This document shows, in pieces, positions 16,275 through 24,520 of a stretch of 64,000 nt of DNA. The notes beneath the pieces were generated by a model. It worked only from the letters and a program-made list of their open reading frames with translations. It ran no database searches and was not told the origin of the DNA. Numbering within the stretch: position 1 is the stretch's first letter; every line of letters starts with the position of its first letter. The position numbers were made by a program, and so were the translations under genes. The stretch comes from Algiphilus sp. (GTDB lineage Bacteria; Pseudomonadota; Gammaproteobacteria; Nevskiales; Nevskiaceae), in NCBI GenBank assembly GCA_022763315.1, contig JALEHA010000098.1:1-64000 (forward strand). The letters run 5' to 3'.

Positions 16275-17063
16275 TCAACGGCCCTTCCACTGCGGCTTGC
16301 GCTTCTCGGCGAAGGCCTTGGGCCCTTCGGCGGCGTCTTCGCTGGAATAGACGTGACGCTCGTAGTAGTCCCAGGCCGCCTGCAGGCCCGACTCGCAGCC
16401 CAGCGTGGTGGCGTCCTTGAGCACCTTCTTGCCGGCCATGACGGACAGCGGGGCAGCGTCGGCGATCTTGCGCGCCAGTTCGCGCGCGCGGGCCTGCACG
16501 GCGTCGTCGCTGTCCTCCAGGTAATTGAGGAAGCCGACAGCGTGGAGGCGCTCGGCCGGCAGCATCTCTCCGGTGAGCACGGTTTCCATCAACTGCGCCT
16601 GCGGCATCATCCACAGCAGCGGCACCGCCCAGGGCGAGCCGCGGCCGACCTTGACTTCGGTGATGCCGCCGCGGGTGCCGGCGAGGCCCACGCGCAGGTC
16701 GCAATTGAGAGCGAGCATCATGCCGCCGGCCGGGAAGTGGCCGTTGATCGCCGCTATAAGCGGTTTGCGCACCTTGCCGATGCCTTCGTTGCGCAGGTCG
16801 GCAAAGAACTCGAGAATGTCCTTGCCGGTTTCGGCTTTCAGGCGCGCCGCCTCGCGCAGGTCCATGCCGGCGCAGAAGGTGCCGCAGTAACTGCCGGTGA
16901 GGATGGCCACGCGCACCTCGGGATCGGCGTCGATGCGCTGCCAGGTGTCGGCAAGCAGGTGCGTGAGCTGCGGGGAGAGTGCGTTGCGGCGCTCGGGACG
17001 GTTGAGGATCACGGTCGCGATGCCGTCCTCGACCGTGTAGAGGAGTTCCTGGCTGTCAGTCAT
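16275..17063 (-). CDS. Enoyl-CoA hydratase/isomerase (crotonase) family protein
   Basis: The 262-residue crotonase has LNRPERRNALS, the oxyanion motif CAGMDL and INGHFPAGGMMLALNCDLR, and ends KAFAEKRKPQWKGR. The first catalytic glutamate of rat hydratase (GGG-E) is Met here, whereas a Glu in TEVKVGRGSPW is at or near the second catalytic position. Isomerases and some hydrolases of the family keep only one acidic residue, so a classical hydratase activity is doubtful. It is in a minus-strand series with KAS III-like, dehydrogenase and MaoC genes. Start at 17063 follows the family N-terminus. Confidence 0.85.
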   Translation of the reverse strand: MTDSQELLYTVEDGIATVILNRPERRNALSPQLTHLLADTWQRIDADPEVRVAILTGSYCGTFCAGMDLREAARLKAETGKDILEFFADLRNEGIGKVRKPLIAAINGHFPAGGMMLALNCDLRVGLAGTRGGITEVKVGRGSPWAVPLLWMMPQAQLMETVLTGEMLPAERLHAVGFLNYLEDSDDAVQARARELARKIADAAPLSVMAGKKVLKDATTLGCESGLQAAWDYYERHVYSSEDAAEGPKAFAEKRKPQWKGR

Positions 17064-17223
17064 GGAGAGGTCTCATGGGAATGTGCGCCGCGCGCGGCGG
17101 CCAGGTCACGGAACCGCCGATGGCGGGCAATGGACGAAGCCGCCGCGGGGCCGATTGGGGCGGTCGCTCGCCGCGGGCCGGCAAGGATGCCTGCCGCGGA
17201 AAGGTCGGCAGCCCGTCGGGCGC

Positions 17224-18156
17224 TCATGGCGCGGGCACCCGGCTGAGCACGGTGGAGGCCCACGAAAGCCCGACCCCGAAGCCGGACAGCGCGACGTGGT
17301 GGTCCTCCGGCAGCAGGTGATCGGCCAGCACGATGGGGATCGACGAGCTGACGGTGTTGCCGTATTCAGCTGCATGGAACTGCGTGCGGTCGGCGAGGCC
17401 CAGCGCTTCGCCGATGTTCTCGACGACCACGCGGCTGCCCTGATGGAGGACCACCCGGTCGATCTGTTGCGGGTGCAGGCCGTTGATGCGCAGTGCCCGG
17501 CGCAGGCTGCCGGGAACCGCATTCATGGAAAATTGCAGAATGGCGCGGCCATCCATGAACAGCTTGCCGCTCGCGGCATCCACCTTCAGCGAGTCGGCGC
17601 GGCGTCCCTCGGTGCCGAAATCGAAGCGTCCCAGGCACCACGTCGGCTGGTCGCTCAGCAGCGTGGCGGCGGCCCCGTCGCCGAACAGCAGCGCCGTGCG
17701 CTTGTCATCCGGATCCACGATCTTCGAGTAAGGGTCCGCGGTGATCAGCAGTCCGTGGCGCAGGCCGTTGGACTGCATGAAGCTGCTCACGATCGACAGG
17801 CCGTAAACGTAACCGGAACAGCCCAGGCCGACGTCGAAGACGGCGCAGCGCGGCGTCAGGCCGAGTCGCGCATGGACCAGCGCAGAGCAGTGCGGCAGGC
17901 CGCGGCCGTCCGGGTTCTGAGTGACCACCACCAGGCAGCCGATCTGTTCGCGCTCGACCCCGCCGCGCGCGAACAGCCTTTCGGCAGCCGACGTGGCGAG
18001 GTCCGACGTGTCCTGTTCCGCCTCACGGCAAGCGATCCGCTGCACGCCGATGCGCCGCTCGAGGGTGGCCGGCGGCACGCCCAGCCGCTCGGCGCGCGCC
18101 GCATTGCCAATCCGCCAGGGCGGCAGGACGTAGGCGATGTCGGCGATGCCGATCAT
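17224..18156 (-). CDS. 3-oxoacyl-ACP synthase III (FabH)-like condensing enzyme
   Basis: The 310-residue thiolase-superfamily protein begins MIGIADIAYVLPPWRIGNAA. It has the KAS III nucleophile in DVGLGCSGYVYGL, the His in VVLHQGSRVVVENIG and the Asn in EYGNTVSSSIPIVLA, so the Cys-His-Asn triad is complete. Family members condense acyl-CoA with malonyl-ACP or use CoA thioesters only (for example PqsD-like and OleA-related enzymes). Location between an acyl-CoA dehydrogenase and a crotonase indicates a CoA-linked catabolic or biosynthetic role rather than housekeeping FabH. The direction of the reaction cannot be told. Confidence 0.85.
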   Translation of the reverse strand: MIGIADIAYVLPPWRIGNAARAERLGVPPATLERRIGVQRIACREAEQDTSDLATSAAERLFARGGVEREQIGCLVVVTQNPDGRGLPHCSALVHARLGLTPRCAVFDVGLGCSGYVYGLSIVSSFMQSNGLRHGLLITADPYSKIVDPDDKRTALLFGDGAAATLLSDQPTWCLGRFDFGTEGRRADSLKVDAASGKLFMDGRAILQFSMNAVPGSLRRALRINGLHPQQIDRVVLHQGSRVVVENIGEALGLADRTQFHAAEYGNTVSSSIPIVLADHLLPEDHHVALSGFGVGLSWASTVLSRVPAP

Positions 18157-18230
18157 GGCGTGCCTCGGTCCGCGGACCTGCGCGGCCCGCGACGATGCAC
18201 GGGGGGTGTCTCCGCCGGTTCCTGCGTCAT

Positions 18231-19406
18231 TCAATAACTCTTGGGCAGGCCGAGCACATGCTCGCCGATGTAGTTCAGCAGCATTTCGTTGTTGATCGGC
18301 GCGATCTCCATCAGTCGCACCATGGGCCAGAGCGTCACCACGTCGTAGTCGCGGTCGAAGGCGTAGCCGCCGTGGGTCTGGATGGCTGCTTCCACTGCCG
18401 CGACCGCCGCACGCGAGGCGAGCAGCTTGGCCATGTTGGCGAGCGCGCCGGCATCTTCGCCGGTGTCGAAGCGCTCGGCGGCGGAGTAGGTCATCAGCCG
18501 CGCGGCTTCGAGCTCGGCCTTGGCGAGCGCCATGCGATGCTGCAGCGCCTGGTAACTGCCGATGGGTTTGCCGAAGGGCTTGCGGTCGCGGGCGTAGCTT
18601 GCGGCCTTGTTCAGGGCATAGTCGCCGATGCCGAGCGCGGCGGCGGCGGCGAGCAGGCGCTCCGAGTTGAGCCCCTCGAACATCAGTTTGGCGCCCTTGC
18701 CCGCCGCCCCGATCAGCGCGTCGGCAGGCAGGCGCACGTTGTCGAAGAACACCATGTACTGGCGCTCGGCGGTCTCGACCTGGATGTTCAACGGCTGGAG
18801 GGTGATGCCCGGGGTCTTCATGTCGACCACGAACAGCGACATGCCCTCGGTGCGGTGTTTGACATCCGAAGCCTTCTGCGTCCGCGCAATCACCAGCATG
18901 ATGTCGGCGTCGCGGGCGCCGGAGATGAAGACCTTCTGTCCGTTGAGCACCCAGTCCTCGCCGTCGCGCGTGGCCAGCGTGCTCATGTCGAAGCTGTTGG
19001 TTCCGGCGTTGGGCTCGGTGATGGCGAAGCACAGCTTGACCGATCCGTCACAGGTCGGCGTCACGAACTTCCTGATCTGCTCCGGCGTGCCGTGTCGGAC
19101 AATCGGTACGCGCCCCAGGCCGGTGACGACCAGGAACAGGGTCGGCACACCGCCCAGCGCGAGCGCTTCGGCCAGCGCCACGATCTCCACCACGCCGCCA
19201 CCGGAGCCGCCGTATTCCTCGGGCACGGTCAGACCCAGCAAGCCGTACTCGCCCAGGGCCTTCCACATCTCGTCCGGGAAGCGGTCCTGATCGATGCACT
19301 CCCGGATATAGGCGCGCGGGTATTGCTCGGAGATGCCGCGTGTGGCTTCCTGCACCTGGTGGATGCGGTTGGCAAGGGATTCGTTCTGGAGAGATGGTTG
19401 GTTCAT
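18231..19406 (-). CDS. Acyl-CoA dehydrogenase
   Basis: The 391-residue flavoprotein shows PEEYGGSGGG, TEPNAGTNSFDMSTLA, GQKVFISGARDAD, RKPFGKPIGSYQALQH and QTHGGYAFDRDYDV, the normal order of the acyl-CoA dehydrogenase fold. At the position of the MCAD catalytic Glu (YEGT) it reads IAPINNEM, so the base must lie elsewhere. It ends NYIGEHVLGLPKSY, shared with the 27419-28561 protein, which marks them as paralogues. ATG 19406 overlaps the MaoC-like gene stop by four bases. Dehydrogenase, hydratase pair and SDR in one operon outline a beta-oxidation turn. Confidence 0.92.
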   Translation of the reverse strand: MNQPSLQNESLANRIHQVQEATRGISEQYPRAYIRECIDQDRFPDEMWKALGEYGLLGLTVPEEYGGSGGGVVEIVALAEALALGGVPTLFLVVTGLGRVPIVRHGTPEQIRKFVTPTCDGSVKLCFAITEPNAGTNSFDMSTLATRDGEDWVLNGQKVFISGARDADIMLVIARTQKASDVKHRTEGMSLFVVDMKTPGITLQPLNIQVETAERQYMVFFDNVRLPADALIGAAGKGAKLMFEGLNSERLLAAAAALGIGDYALNKAASYARDRKPFGKPIGSYQALQHRMALAKAELEAARLMTYSAAERFDTGEDAGALANMAKLLASRAAVAAVEAAIQTHGGYAFDRDYDVVTLWPMVRLMEIAPINNEMLLNYIGEHVLGLPKSY

Positions 19407-19882
19407 GGCGTCGTGGTCTTCGTGGTAGGGGCGGAGGGACACTCGTCTTGGTCCAGCGGCAGCCGGGCGCAGACGCTCGCAGGCACGCAAAGGCCGCGCG
19501 CCGTGCTCAGCGTGATCTCGAGGTCGACCAGCCCCAGCTCGGTCTCGCGATAGGCGCGCACGATCCGTCCCTCGACACTGAGCGTGTCGCCGGGATGCGC
19601 GCTGGCGACCATCCGCATCCGGCGGCGGCGGACCAGCGTCAGCGGCCCTCCCCAGTCGGTGACGAATCGGTCGATCAGCCCGTGGAAGAAGATCGTACTG
19701 GCGTAGATGTCCGGCTGGCCTTGAGCGCGTGCGTAGACCGGGTTGTGATGGCCCGGGAAGTAGTCCCAGGTCGTGGCCGCATTGAGAATGATTCGGGCGT
19801 AATCGATGGGGAAGTGCAGTGGCGGCAGCGCCTCGCCTTGCTGCACCTGACTCCAGCACTTCTGCGGGTAGTGCTCGTTCAT
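19403..19882 (-). CDS. MaoC-like hotdog hydratase subunit
   Basis: The 159-residue protein contains WDYFPGHHNPVYARAQGQ followed by IFFHGLIDRFVTDWGG, a hotdog-fold hydratase 2 motif with Asp/His placed as in (R)-specific enoyl-CoA hydratases. It is joined to the 19879-20424 gene by an ATGA overlap. Paired small MaoC proteins of this kind form heteromeric enoyl-CoA hydratases, as in the ChsH1-ChsH2 complex of cholesterol side-chain degradation, where the pair accommodates a bulky substrate. This one carries the likely catalytic residues. Confidence 0.85.
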   Translation of the reverse strand: MNEHYPQKCWSQVQQGEALPPLHFPIDYARIILNAATTWDYFPGHHNPVYARAQGQPDIYASTIFFHGLIDRFVTDWGGPLTLVRRRRMRMVASAHPGDTLSVEGRIVRAYRETELGLVDLEITLSTARGLCVPASVCARLPLDQDECPSAPTTKTTTP

Positions 19883-20424
19883 GCGTCACTGCCCCCTGCT
19901 TCGTAGCGATAGAGCACATTGGTGATCGTCGCCACCGGCTGCTCGGCGGCATCCAGCAGCAGCAGCCGCGTGGTCACGAAATGGCCGCGCCCCAGGCGCG
20001 TGTGCTTTTCCGGCGAGATGTCGACCATCTCTTCGCACAGGCTCAGGCGCTCGCCCCAGTGCACGGGGCGGAACAGCTCGCAGTCGGTCTCCACATTGAT
20101 CAGGGTGCGCCCGGGCAGCGGCACATCAATCGCCATGGTCGGCGCAGCGCTGCGTCCATCCGGTTTCCAGGGCAGCGGCATCATCAGGCTCATCAGCATG
20201 CCGCTGGGCGCCAGTGGCGCACCGAAGGCGTGACGTGCCCATTCGGCGTCCCAGTACGCCGGGTTGCCGTCTTCGCATAGTGCCGCGAAGTACTTGCAGC
20301 GCGATTCGTCCACCGCCGTGTCCACGGGCCGCGGCTCGCTGCGCCGCCCGACCCACGTGCGCGCCTCTAGATAGCTGCCCACGGTGGCGCCAACGTCGGT
20401 GGTATCGGGAGAGGCAGAGTTCAT
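19879..20424 (-). CDS. FAS1-like dehydratase/MaoC N-terminal-type subunit
   Basis: The 181-residue protein has VDESRCKYFAALCEDGNPAYWD and APSGMLMSLMMPLPWKPDG, as in the FAS1-like dehydratase (MaoC N-terminal) family. The start at 20424 (GGAG upstream) agrees with the family; an upstream in-frame start would overlap the truncated SDR. Partner of the 19403-19882 hydratase subunit by a 4-base overlap. In such pairs this subunit normally shapes the acyl-binding pocket and may lack activity alone. Confidence 0.83.
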   Translation of the reverse strand: MNSASPDTTDVGATVGSYLEARTWVGRRSEPRPVDTAVDESRCKYFAALCEDGNPAYWDAEWARHAFGAPLAPSGMLMSLMMPLPWKPDGRSAAPTMAIDVPLPGRTLINVETDCELFRPVHWGERLSLCEEMVDISPEKHTRLGRGHFVTTRLLLLDAAEQPVATITNVLYRYEAGGSDA

Positions 20425-20428
20425 CGCG

Positions 20429-20980
20429 TCAGCTCCGTGAACGTCGCGACTGCCGGGGGGCGGACCGGGGGGCATTGGTCTTCATGAAGCGGTTGACGGC
20501 GGCCCTGGTGCCGCCGTAGACGGCCTCGCGCGGCTCGCCCTGTCGGCTGGCGTCGGAGCTGATCGACACGATGCTGTCTCGCTCGGCGGGAATCATCTTC
20601 TCGAGCGCGGCGCTCGTGCAGTTGAAGACGCTGAGATAGTTGACGCGGATGATCTTGTCCCAGAGTTCGGGCGTCGTCTGGGTGAAGAACATGGGCCGCT
20701 CCCAGCCGACGTTGTTCAACAGTACGTTGATCCCGCCGTGGCGCGCGTCGGCCTGATCCATCAATGCCTTGCCCTGATCGTGCTGCGTGATATCGGTCCC
20801 GACCACCCGCACCGCACCGCGCTCACGTGCCAGATCGGCGACCTTGCCAGCCTGTGCCTCGCCGATGTCGCCTATGGTGATGCTGTCCCCTTCCTCGGCG
20901 TACGTCAGGACGATGGCGCGCCCGATGCAGGAGCCTCCGCCGGTGACGACGACGGACTTGCCGGCAAGTTCGAGATTCAT
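20429..20980 (-). pseudogene. C-terminally truncated SDR
   Basis: The 183-codon frame starts MNLELAGKSVVVTGGGSCIG behind GGGAG and follows the SDR fold through NNVGWERP, SISSDASRQG and YGGTRAAVNRFMKTN. It then turns into APRSAPRQSRRSRS and stops four bases before the hydratase gene. Roughly 65-75 C-terminal residues, including the substrate-binding part and VDGG motif, are missing. The catalytic YxxxK is YxxxR and NNAG is NNVG. Deletion has probably fused the broken end directly to the next operon gene, preserving downstream expression. A nonfunctional product is likely. Confidence 0.65.
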
Positions 20981-21100
20981 GAGCGGCTTGCTCCCTGCTG
21001 GCGCCATGACGGACGGGTTCTCGGTACGACCACGGCGCGAGCTGACGGCGGACGAAACCGACGCGATGCTTGACACCGCGCCACCCTTTAGGCTGTGATT

Positions 21101-21114
21101 CTATCAAATGATAG
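21101..21114. promoter_or_regulatory. Palindromic operator between divergent SDR and TetR genes
   Basis: CTATCA-AA-TGATAG is a perfect 6-bp-arm inverted repeat in the 227-base divergent region between the minus-strand operon start (20980) and the TetR gene (21208). Position and symmetry fit an autoregulatory TetR operator controlling both directions. The same core occurs at 22991 and 43457. Confidence 0.65.
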
Positions 21115-21207
21115 TTAGATTTCATAGTTGGACTGTGCCTCCGCTCGATGCAGCGGTTGAATGCCCGGAGAGTCGTGTATGCTGGGGGTTTGTTCAACTG
21201 CTACCCC

Positions 21208-21843
21208 ATGGCCACCGTGACAAGAAAGAAGAGTGCGGCAGCCCGGAGCCGTGATTCAGCCGCAGAGTTGACGAGGGAACAGGTGCTCAAGGCGGCCGCC
21301 AGCCTTTTCAAGCGCCAGGGTTACGCGGCGACCACGCTCCGGCAGATCGCCGACGCTGCGGGCATCCAGGCCGGCAGCGTCTACTACCATTTCGAGTCCA
21401 AAGACCGGATTCTTGGAGAGATTCTGGATCTGGGGATCGATCTGGTTCACCAAACCGTGGTCGATCGGCTCGCGGCACTGCCCGATGATGCCTCGGGCCG
21501 GGAGAAGTTTGCGGCGGCTCTGGAGGGGCATCTCACGGGTCTGCTCCAGCACGGCGCATATACCTCGGCCAGCATCCGGATTTATGGGCAGTTGCCGGTG
21601 GAGTTGAGGCGTCCCAACCGGGAGCGCCGGCGCAACTACAGCGCCCTCTGGGACCGGCTTCTGGCCGAAGCGCAGGCGTGCGGCGAGGTGCGGGGCGGCG
21701 TAGACCTGCATCTTGCGCGATTGATCGTGCTGGGGACGATCAACTGGACGGTGGAATGGTTCGACGCAAGTCAAGGGGAGTTGAACGACGTCGTCCGGGA
21801 GATGGTGAACATCCTGTCGGACGGCTTGTTTGCGGCGCGATGA
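21208..21843 (+). CDS. TetR-family transcriptional regulator
   Basis: The 211-residue protein starts at ATG 21208 (MATVTRKKSAAARSRDSA). It has the TetR DNA-binding domain at about residues 20-66, with AASLFKRQGYAATTLRQIAD and GSVYYHFESKDRILGEIL. The C-terminal domain resembles acyl-CoA-responsive regulators but cannot be assigned to a ligand. It is divergent from the dehydrogenase/MaoC/SDR operon, with a perfect palindrome between them, and 1.1 kb from a second copy in front of the 23-kb operon. It is the best candidate for local control of these operons, probably as a repressor released by a CoA thioester. No close symbol can be given. Confidence 0.9.
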   Translation: MATVTRKKSAAARSRDSAAELTREQVLKAAASLFKRQGYAATTLRQIADAAGIQAGSVYYHFESKDRILGEILDLGIDLVHQTVVDRLAALPDDASGREKFAAALEGHLTGLLQHGAYTSASIRIYGQLPVELRRPNRERRRNYSALWDRLLAEAQACGEVRGGVDLHLARLIVLGTINWTVEWFDASQGELNDVVREMVNILSDGLFAAR

Positions 21844-22989
21844 CGCGTCACCGAAGGGGCGGGCAACCCAACGCTTGATGGCGATACAGGTCAAACCGTG
21901 ATCGGACGAGTCCGATTCACCCGGCGCCCGCCGCGAGCGCCGATTCGGATCGGACTGCGATCGGGACGCTGGATCGGCGCACTGCGCGAGCGCCTGCGGC
22001 CGATCCCGAAGGCGGCAGCGGCAGGGTCCTTCGTGGCGATGCGGGGCGTGCCCAGAGTTGCCCAATCTCATCTGGAGCCTGGTGCAGGGTGTCGGCGGGG
22101 CGGTCGGTTTCGGCGCGCTGCCTGTAGGAGTGCTAGGAGCATGCGGCTTCAGCTCGCTGTCGAGCACGGGGAGGCGCTGGTGAATGACGGTGCGGACGGG
22201 CTCGCGGCACACTCGGCCTCACGCCGAGGTGGCTGAAGGGTCTGCACGTGCGCGCCATTGTCGATTCCGGCGGCGCCGCGATTTCCGACGTGGAGATTGG
22301 CCGTCCGGGGCGGCGCATCAAAGAGGCGAGCCTTCCGGGGTGGCGCGGCTACGGCCCTGCGGACAAGGTGCGTCGTCGCCCTGTTCGATTCGGTGGTGCG
22401 CTGCGGCCCCGCCCGTTTCCGGCGCCGAATCGACTGCTTGTCACAGCTGGAGGTCCGCACGCTCAGCAAGGTGGTGATCCCTTCGGTCACCGCGATCTTC
22501 TCCATGCTGCACGGACGCCGTTGCGCGCCCGGATCCACCCTTTCGTCGACGCCGGCCGCAAGCGGCGCCGCTCATCCGGGGCGCAACGCGGGTGAAGGCG
22601 CAGCAATGCGCGGCATGCCCGACGCCGGTGATGCTCCATGGCAGATTCCAGTGGCGGGACTTCACCGGCCGGGGCCATGGCTGCCGCGGTCGCTGGCGGC
22701 TTCATCATGCCCGACCGTTCACCCGTCGGGGCTTTGCCCGCGGCGCTGCCCCAAGGTGGCGATCGACTATGCGTGCATGATCACCCAGCGGGTGCTGACG
22801 TCCGAGGCGCTGCGCGCGTCCGCGGTTCAGCGGGACGAGCCGGTCCCGATCGCCGTCGGCGCCGTGCTCGGCCTACTGGCTGTCGAGCTGCGGGTGCACA
22901 TTCCGCTGTCCCGGGCCCGCGTGCCGCACTGAGGAGCGCGCCGGCGCAGGGTCACGAGCAGACTTGCACGGCGCCGTGATTGCTGCGAC
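21844..22989. other. 1.1-kb gap with no recognisable gene
   Basis: Several frames stay open for 60-220 codons on both strands, but all are Arg/Ala/Pro-rich, lack Shine-Dalgarno sequences and show no motif I recognise. Given the relics elsewhere in the window, heavily decayed coding DNA is the likeliest content. The right end carries the operator-like palindrome at 22990-23005. Confidence 0.55.
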
Positions 22990-23005
22990 ACTAACAACTG
23001 TTAGT
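22990..23005. promoter_or_regulatory. Palindromic operator ahead of the 23-kb operon
   Basis: ACTAACA-AC-TGTTAGT has perfect 7-bp arms and lies 54 bases before the HMGS-like start at 23059. The core matches the sites at 21101 and 43457. It is well placed to block or recruit transcription of the operon running toward 34463. Confidence 0.65.
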
Positions 23006-23058
23006 TAGAACCAATCGTCGCATTCCGGCCCTCCCCGAGGGCGCTTGCTGGAGACTCC

Positions 23059-24519
23059 ATGATCGGGATCACTTCCTTCGGGGCCTATGTGCCACGTGGG
23101 CGCCTCAACCGGGCGGTGGCAGCCAAAGCCCATGCCTGGGCCAATCCGGGCCTGGCGGCGCAGGCACGCGGCGAGCGCGCAATGGCTGGCTGGGACGAAG
23201 ACAGCCTGACAATGGCGGTGGAAGCCGCGCGCCATGCCCTGGCCGGTCGCCGGGTCGCGCTGGGTGCGGTCTACTTTGGCTCGACGACACACCCGTTCAG
23301 CGACCGCCAGAACGCCGGGGTCGTGGCCGGCGCCCTGGACCTGCCGGAGGCGGTCGCCAGTGCCGACTTCGGCGGGTCGCTCAAGGCCGGCACCGCCGCG
23401 TTGCTCGCCGGGCTGGACCGCGTTGCCGCCGGACGCGAGGGCGAAGTGCTCACGGTGGCGGCGGAGCACCGCCGCGCGCGCGCCGGCAGCGTGCAGGAAC
23501 TGATGTACGGCGACGCCGCGGCGGCCTTCACGCTGGGCAACAGCGATGTCATCGCCGAGCATCTGGGCAGCCACAGCGTGTCGACCGATTTCGTCGATCA
23601 CTACCGCGCCGCCGGCCAGCCCTTCGACTACCACTGGGAGGAGCGCTGGCTGCGCGACGAAGCCTTCCGGAAGTGGTTGCCCGAAGCCATCCGGGACGGG
23701 CTCGCCAGGCTCGGCATCGAACCCGGCTCGGTGGATCACTTCGTGTTGGCCGAACCGGCACCCCGGCTGGCCGCCGTGGCCGCCAAGCACGTGGGCATTG
23801 CCGACGAAGCGGTCGCCGACGGGCTGCACGGCACCGTCGGGCAGACGGGCGCTGCGCACGCCTCGTTGATGCTTGCTGCCGCGCTGGAGAATGCCAGGCC
23901 GGGGCAAACCCTGGTGGTGGTCGGCTTCGGCCAGGGCTGCGATGTGCTGGCCTTCCGCATCACGCCGGAAATCGCGCAGCTGACGCCGCGCACTGCCGTG
24001 GCAGCCTGCCTGGCCCGGCGCCGGGAAGAGACCGACTACGCCAAGTTCCAGGCATTCAACGACGTCGTGACCCTGGAAAAGGGTCTGCGCGCCGAAGCGA
24101 ATCCGCAGACCGCGCTGTCCGCCATGTATCGCAAGCGGCGCATGCTGCTGGGCCTGGTCGGCGGGCGCTGCCGCAAGTGCGGCACGCCGCAGTTCCCTGC
24201 TGCCCTGCGCTGTGTGAACCCGAGCTGCCATCACGCCGAGGAGATGGATCCGCATCGCTTCGCCGACGAGCCGGCGCGGATCAAGACCTGGTCGTGCGAC
24301 TGGCTCACCTATACGCCCGAGCCGCCGGCGCACTACGGCATGATCGAATTCGAGTGCGGCGGCCGCTTCATGGCCGACATCACCGACTGGGACCTGGGGC
24401 AGGTCAGCGTCGGGCAACCCGTGCGCATGGTGTTCCGAGTGCGTGGCCGCGATGCACAGCGCGGCATGATCCGCTACTTCTGGAAAGCGGCGCCGCTGGC
24501 GACCGCGAAGGAGGCCTGA
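23059..24519 (+). CDS. HMG-CoA-synthase-like protein fused to a DUF35 OB-fold domain
   Basis: The 486-residue protein begins MIGITSFGAYVPRGRLNR. Residues to about 350 follow the HMG-CoA-synthase/thiolase fold (FDEDSL-like GWDEDSLTMAVEAAR, YFGSTTHPF, DFGGSLKAGTAAL, YGDAAAAF). The segment where HMG-CoA synthase keeps its nucleophile Cys reads GGSLKAG (Ser107-Leu108), so there is no cysteine. From about 360 a DUF35 domain follows, with four zinc-ligand cysteines CRKC and CVNPSC (about 370-390) and an OB-fold. Similar fusions occur beside SCP-x thiolases in lipid catabolism. It heads the operon behind an operator-like palindrome. A scaffold or aldolase-type function is possible; classical HMG-CoA synthesis is unlikely. 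Confidence 0.82.
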   Translation: MIGITSFGAYVPRGRLNRAVAAKAHAWANPGLAAQARGERAMAGWDEDSLTMAVEAARHALAGRRVALGAVYFGSTTHPFSDRQNAGVVAGALDLPEAVASADFGGSLKAGTAALLAGLDRVAAGREGEVLTVAAEHRRARAGSVQELMYGDAAAAFTLGNSDVIAEHLGSHSVSTDFVDHYRAAGQPFDYHWEERWLRDEAFRKWLPEAIRDGLARLGIEPGSVDHFVLAEPAPRLAAVAAKHVGIADEAVADGLHGTVGQTGAAHASLMLAAALENARPGQTLVVVGFGQGCDVLAFRITPEIAQLTPRTAVAACLARRREETDYAKFQAFNDVVTLEKGLRAEANPQTALSAMYRKRRMLLGLVGGRCRKCGTPQFPAALRCVNPSCHHAEEMDPHRFADEPARIKTWSCDWLTYTPEPPAHYGMIEFECGGRFMADITDWDLGQVSVGQPVRMVFRVRGRDAQRGMIRYFWKAAPLATAKEA

Positions 24520-24520
24520 G

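Noticed and set aside
21208..21843. Naming the TetR regulator KstR or PsrA
   Set aside because: The palindrome resembles neither operator closely enough and the ligand domain gives no specific signature.
22247..22979. Open plus frames between the TetR gene and the 23-kb operon
   Set aside because: Composition is background-like, no starts are supported and I recognise no motif. Possible decay, not a gene call.
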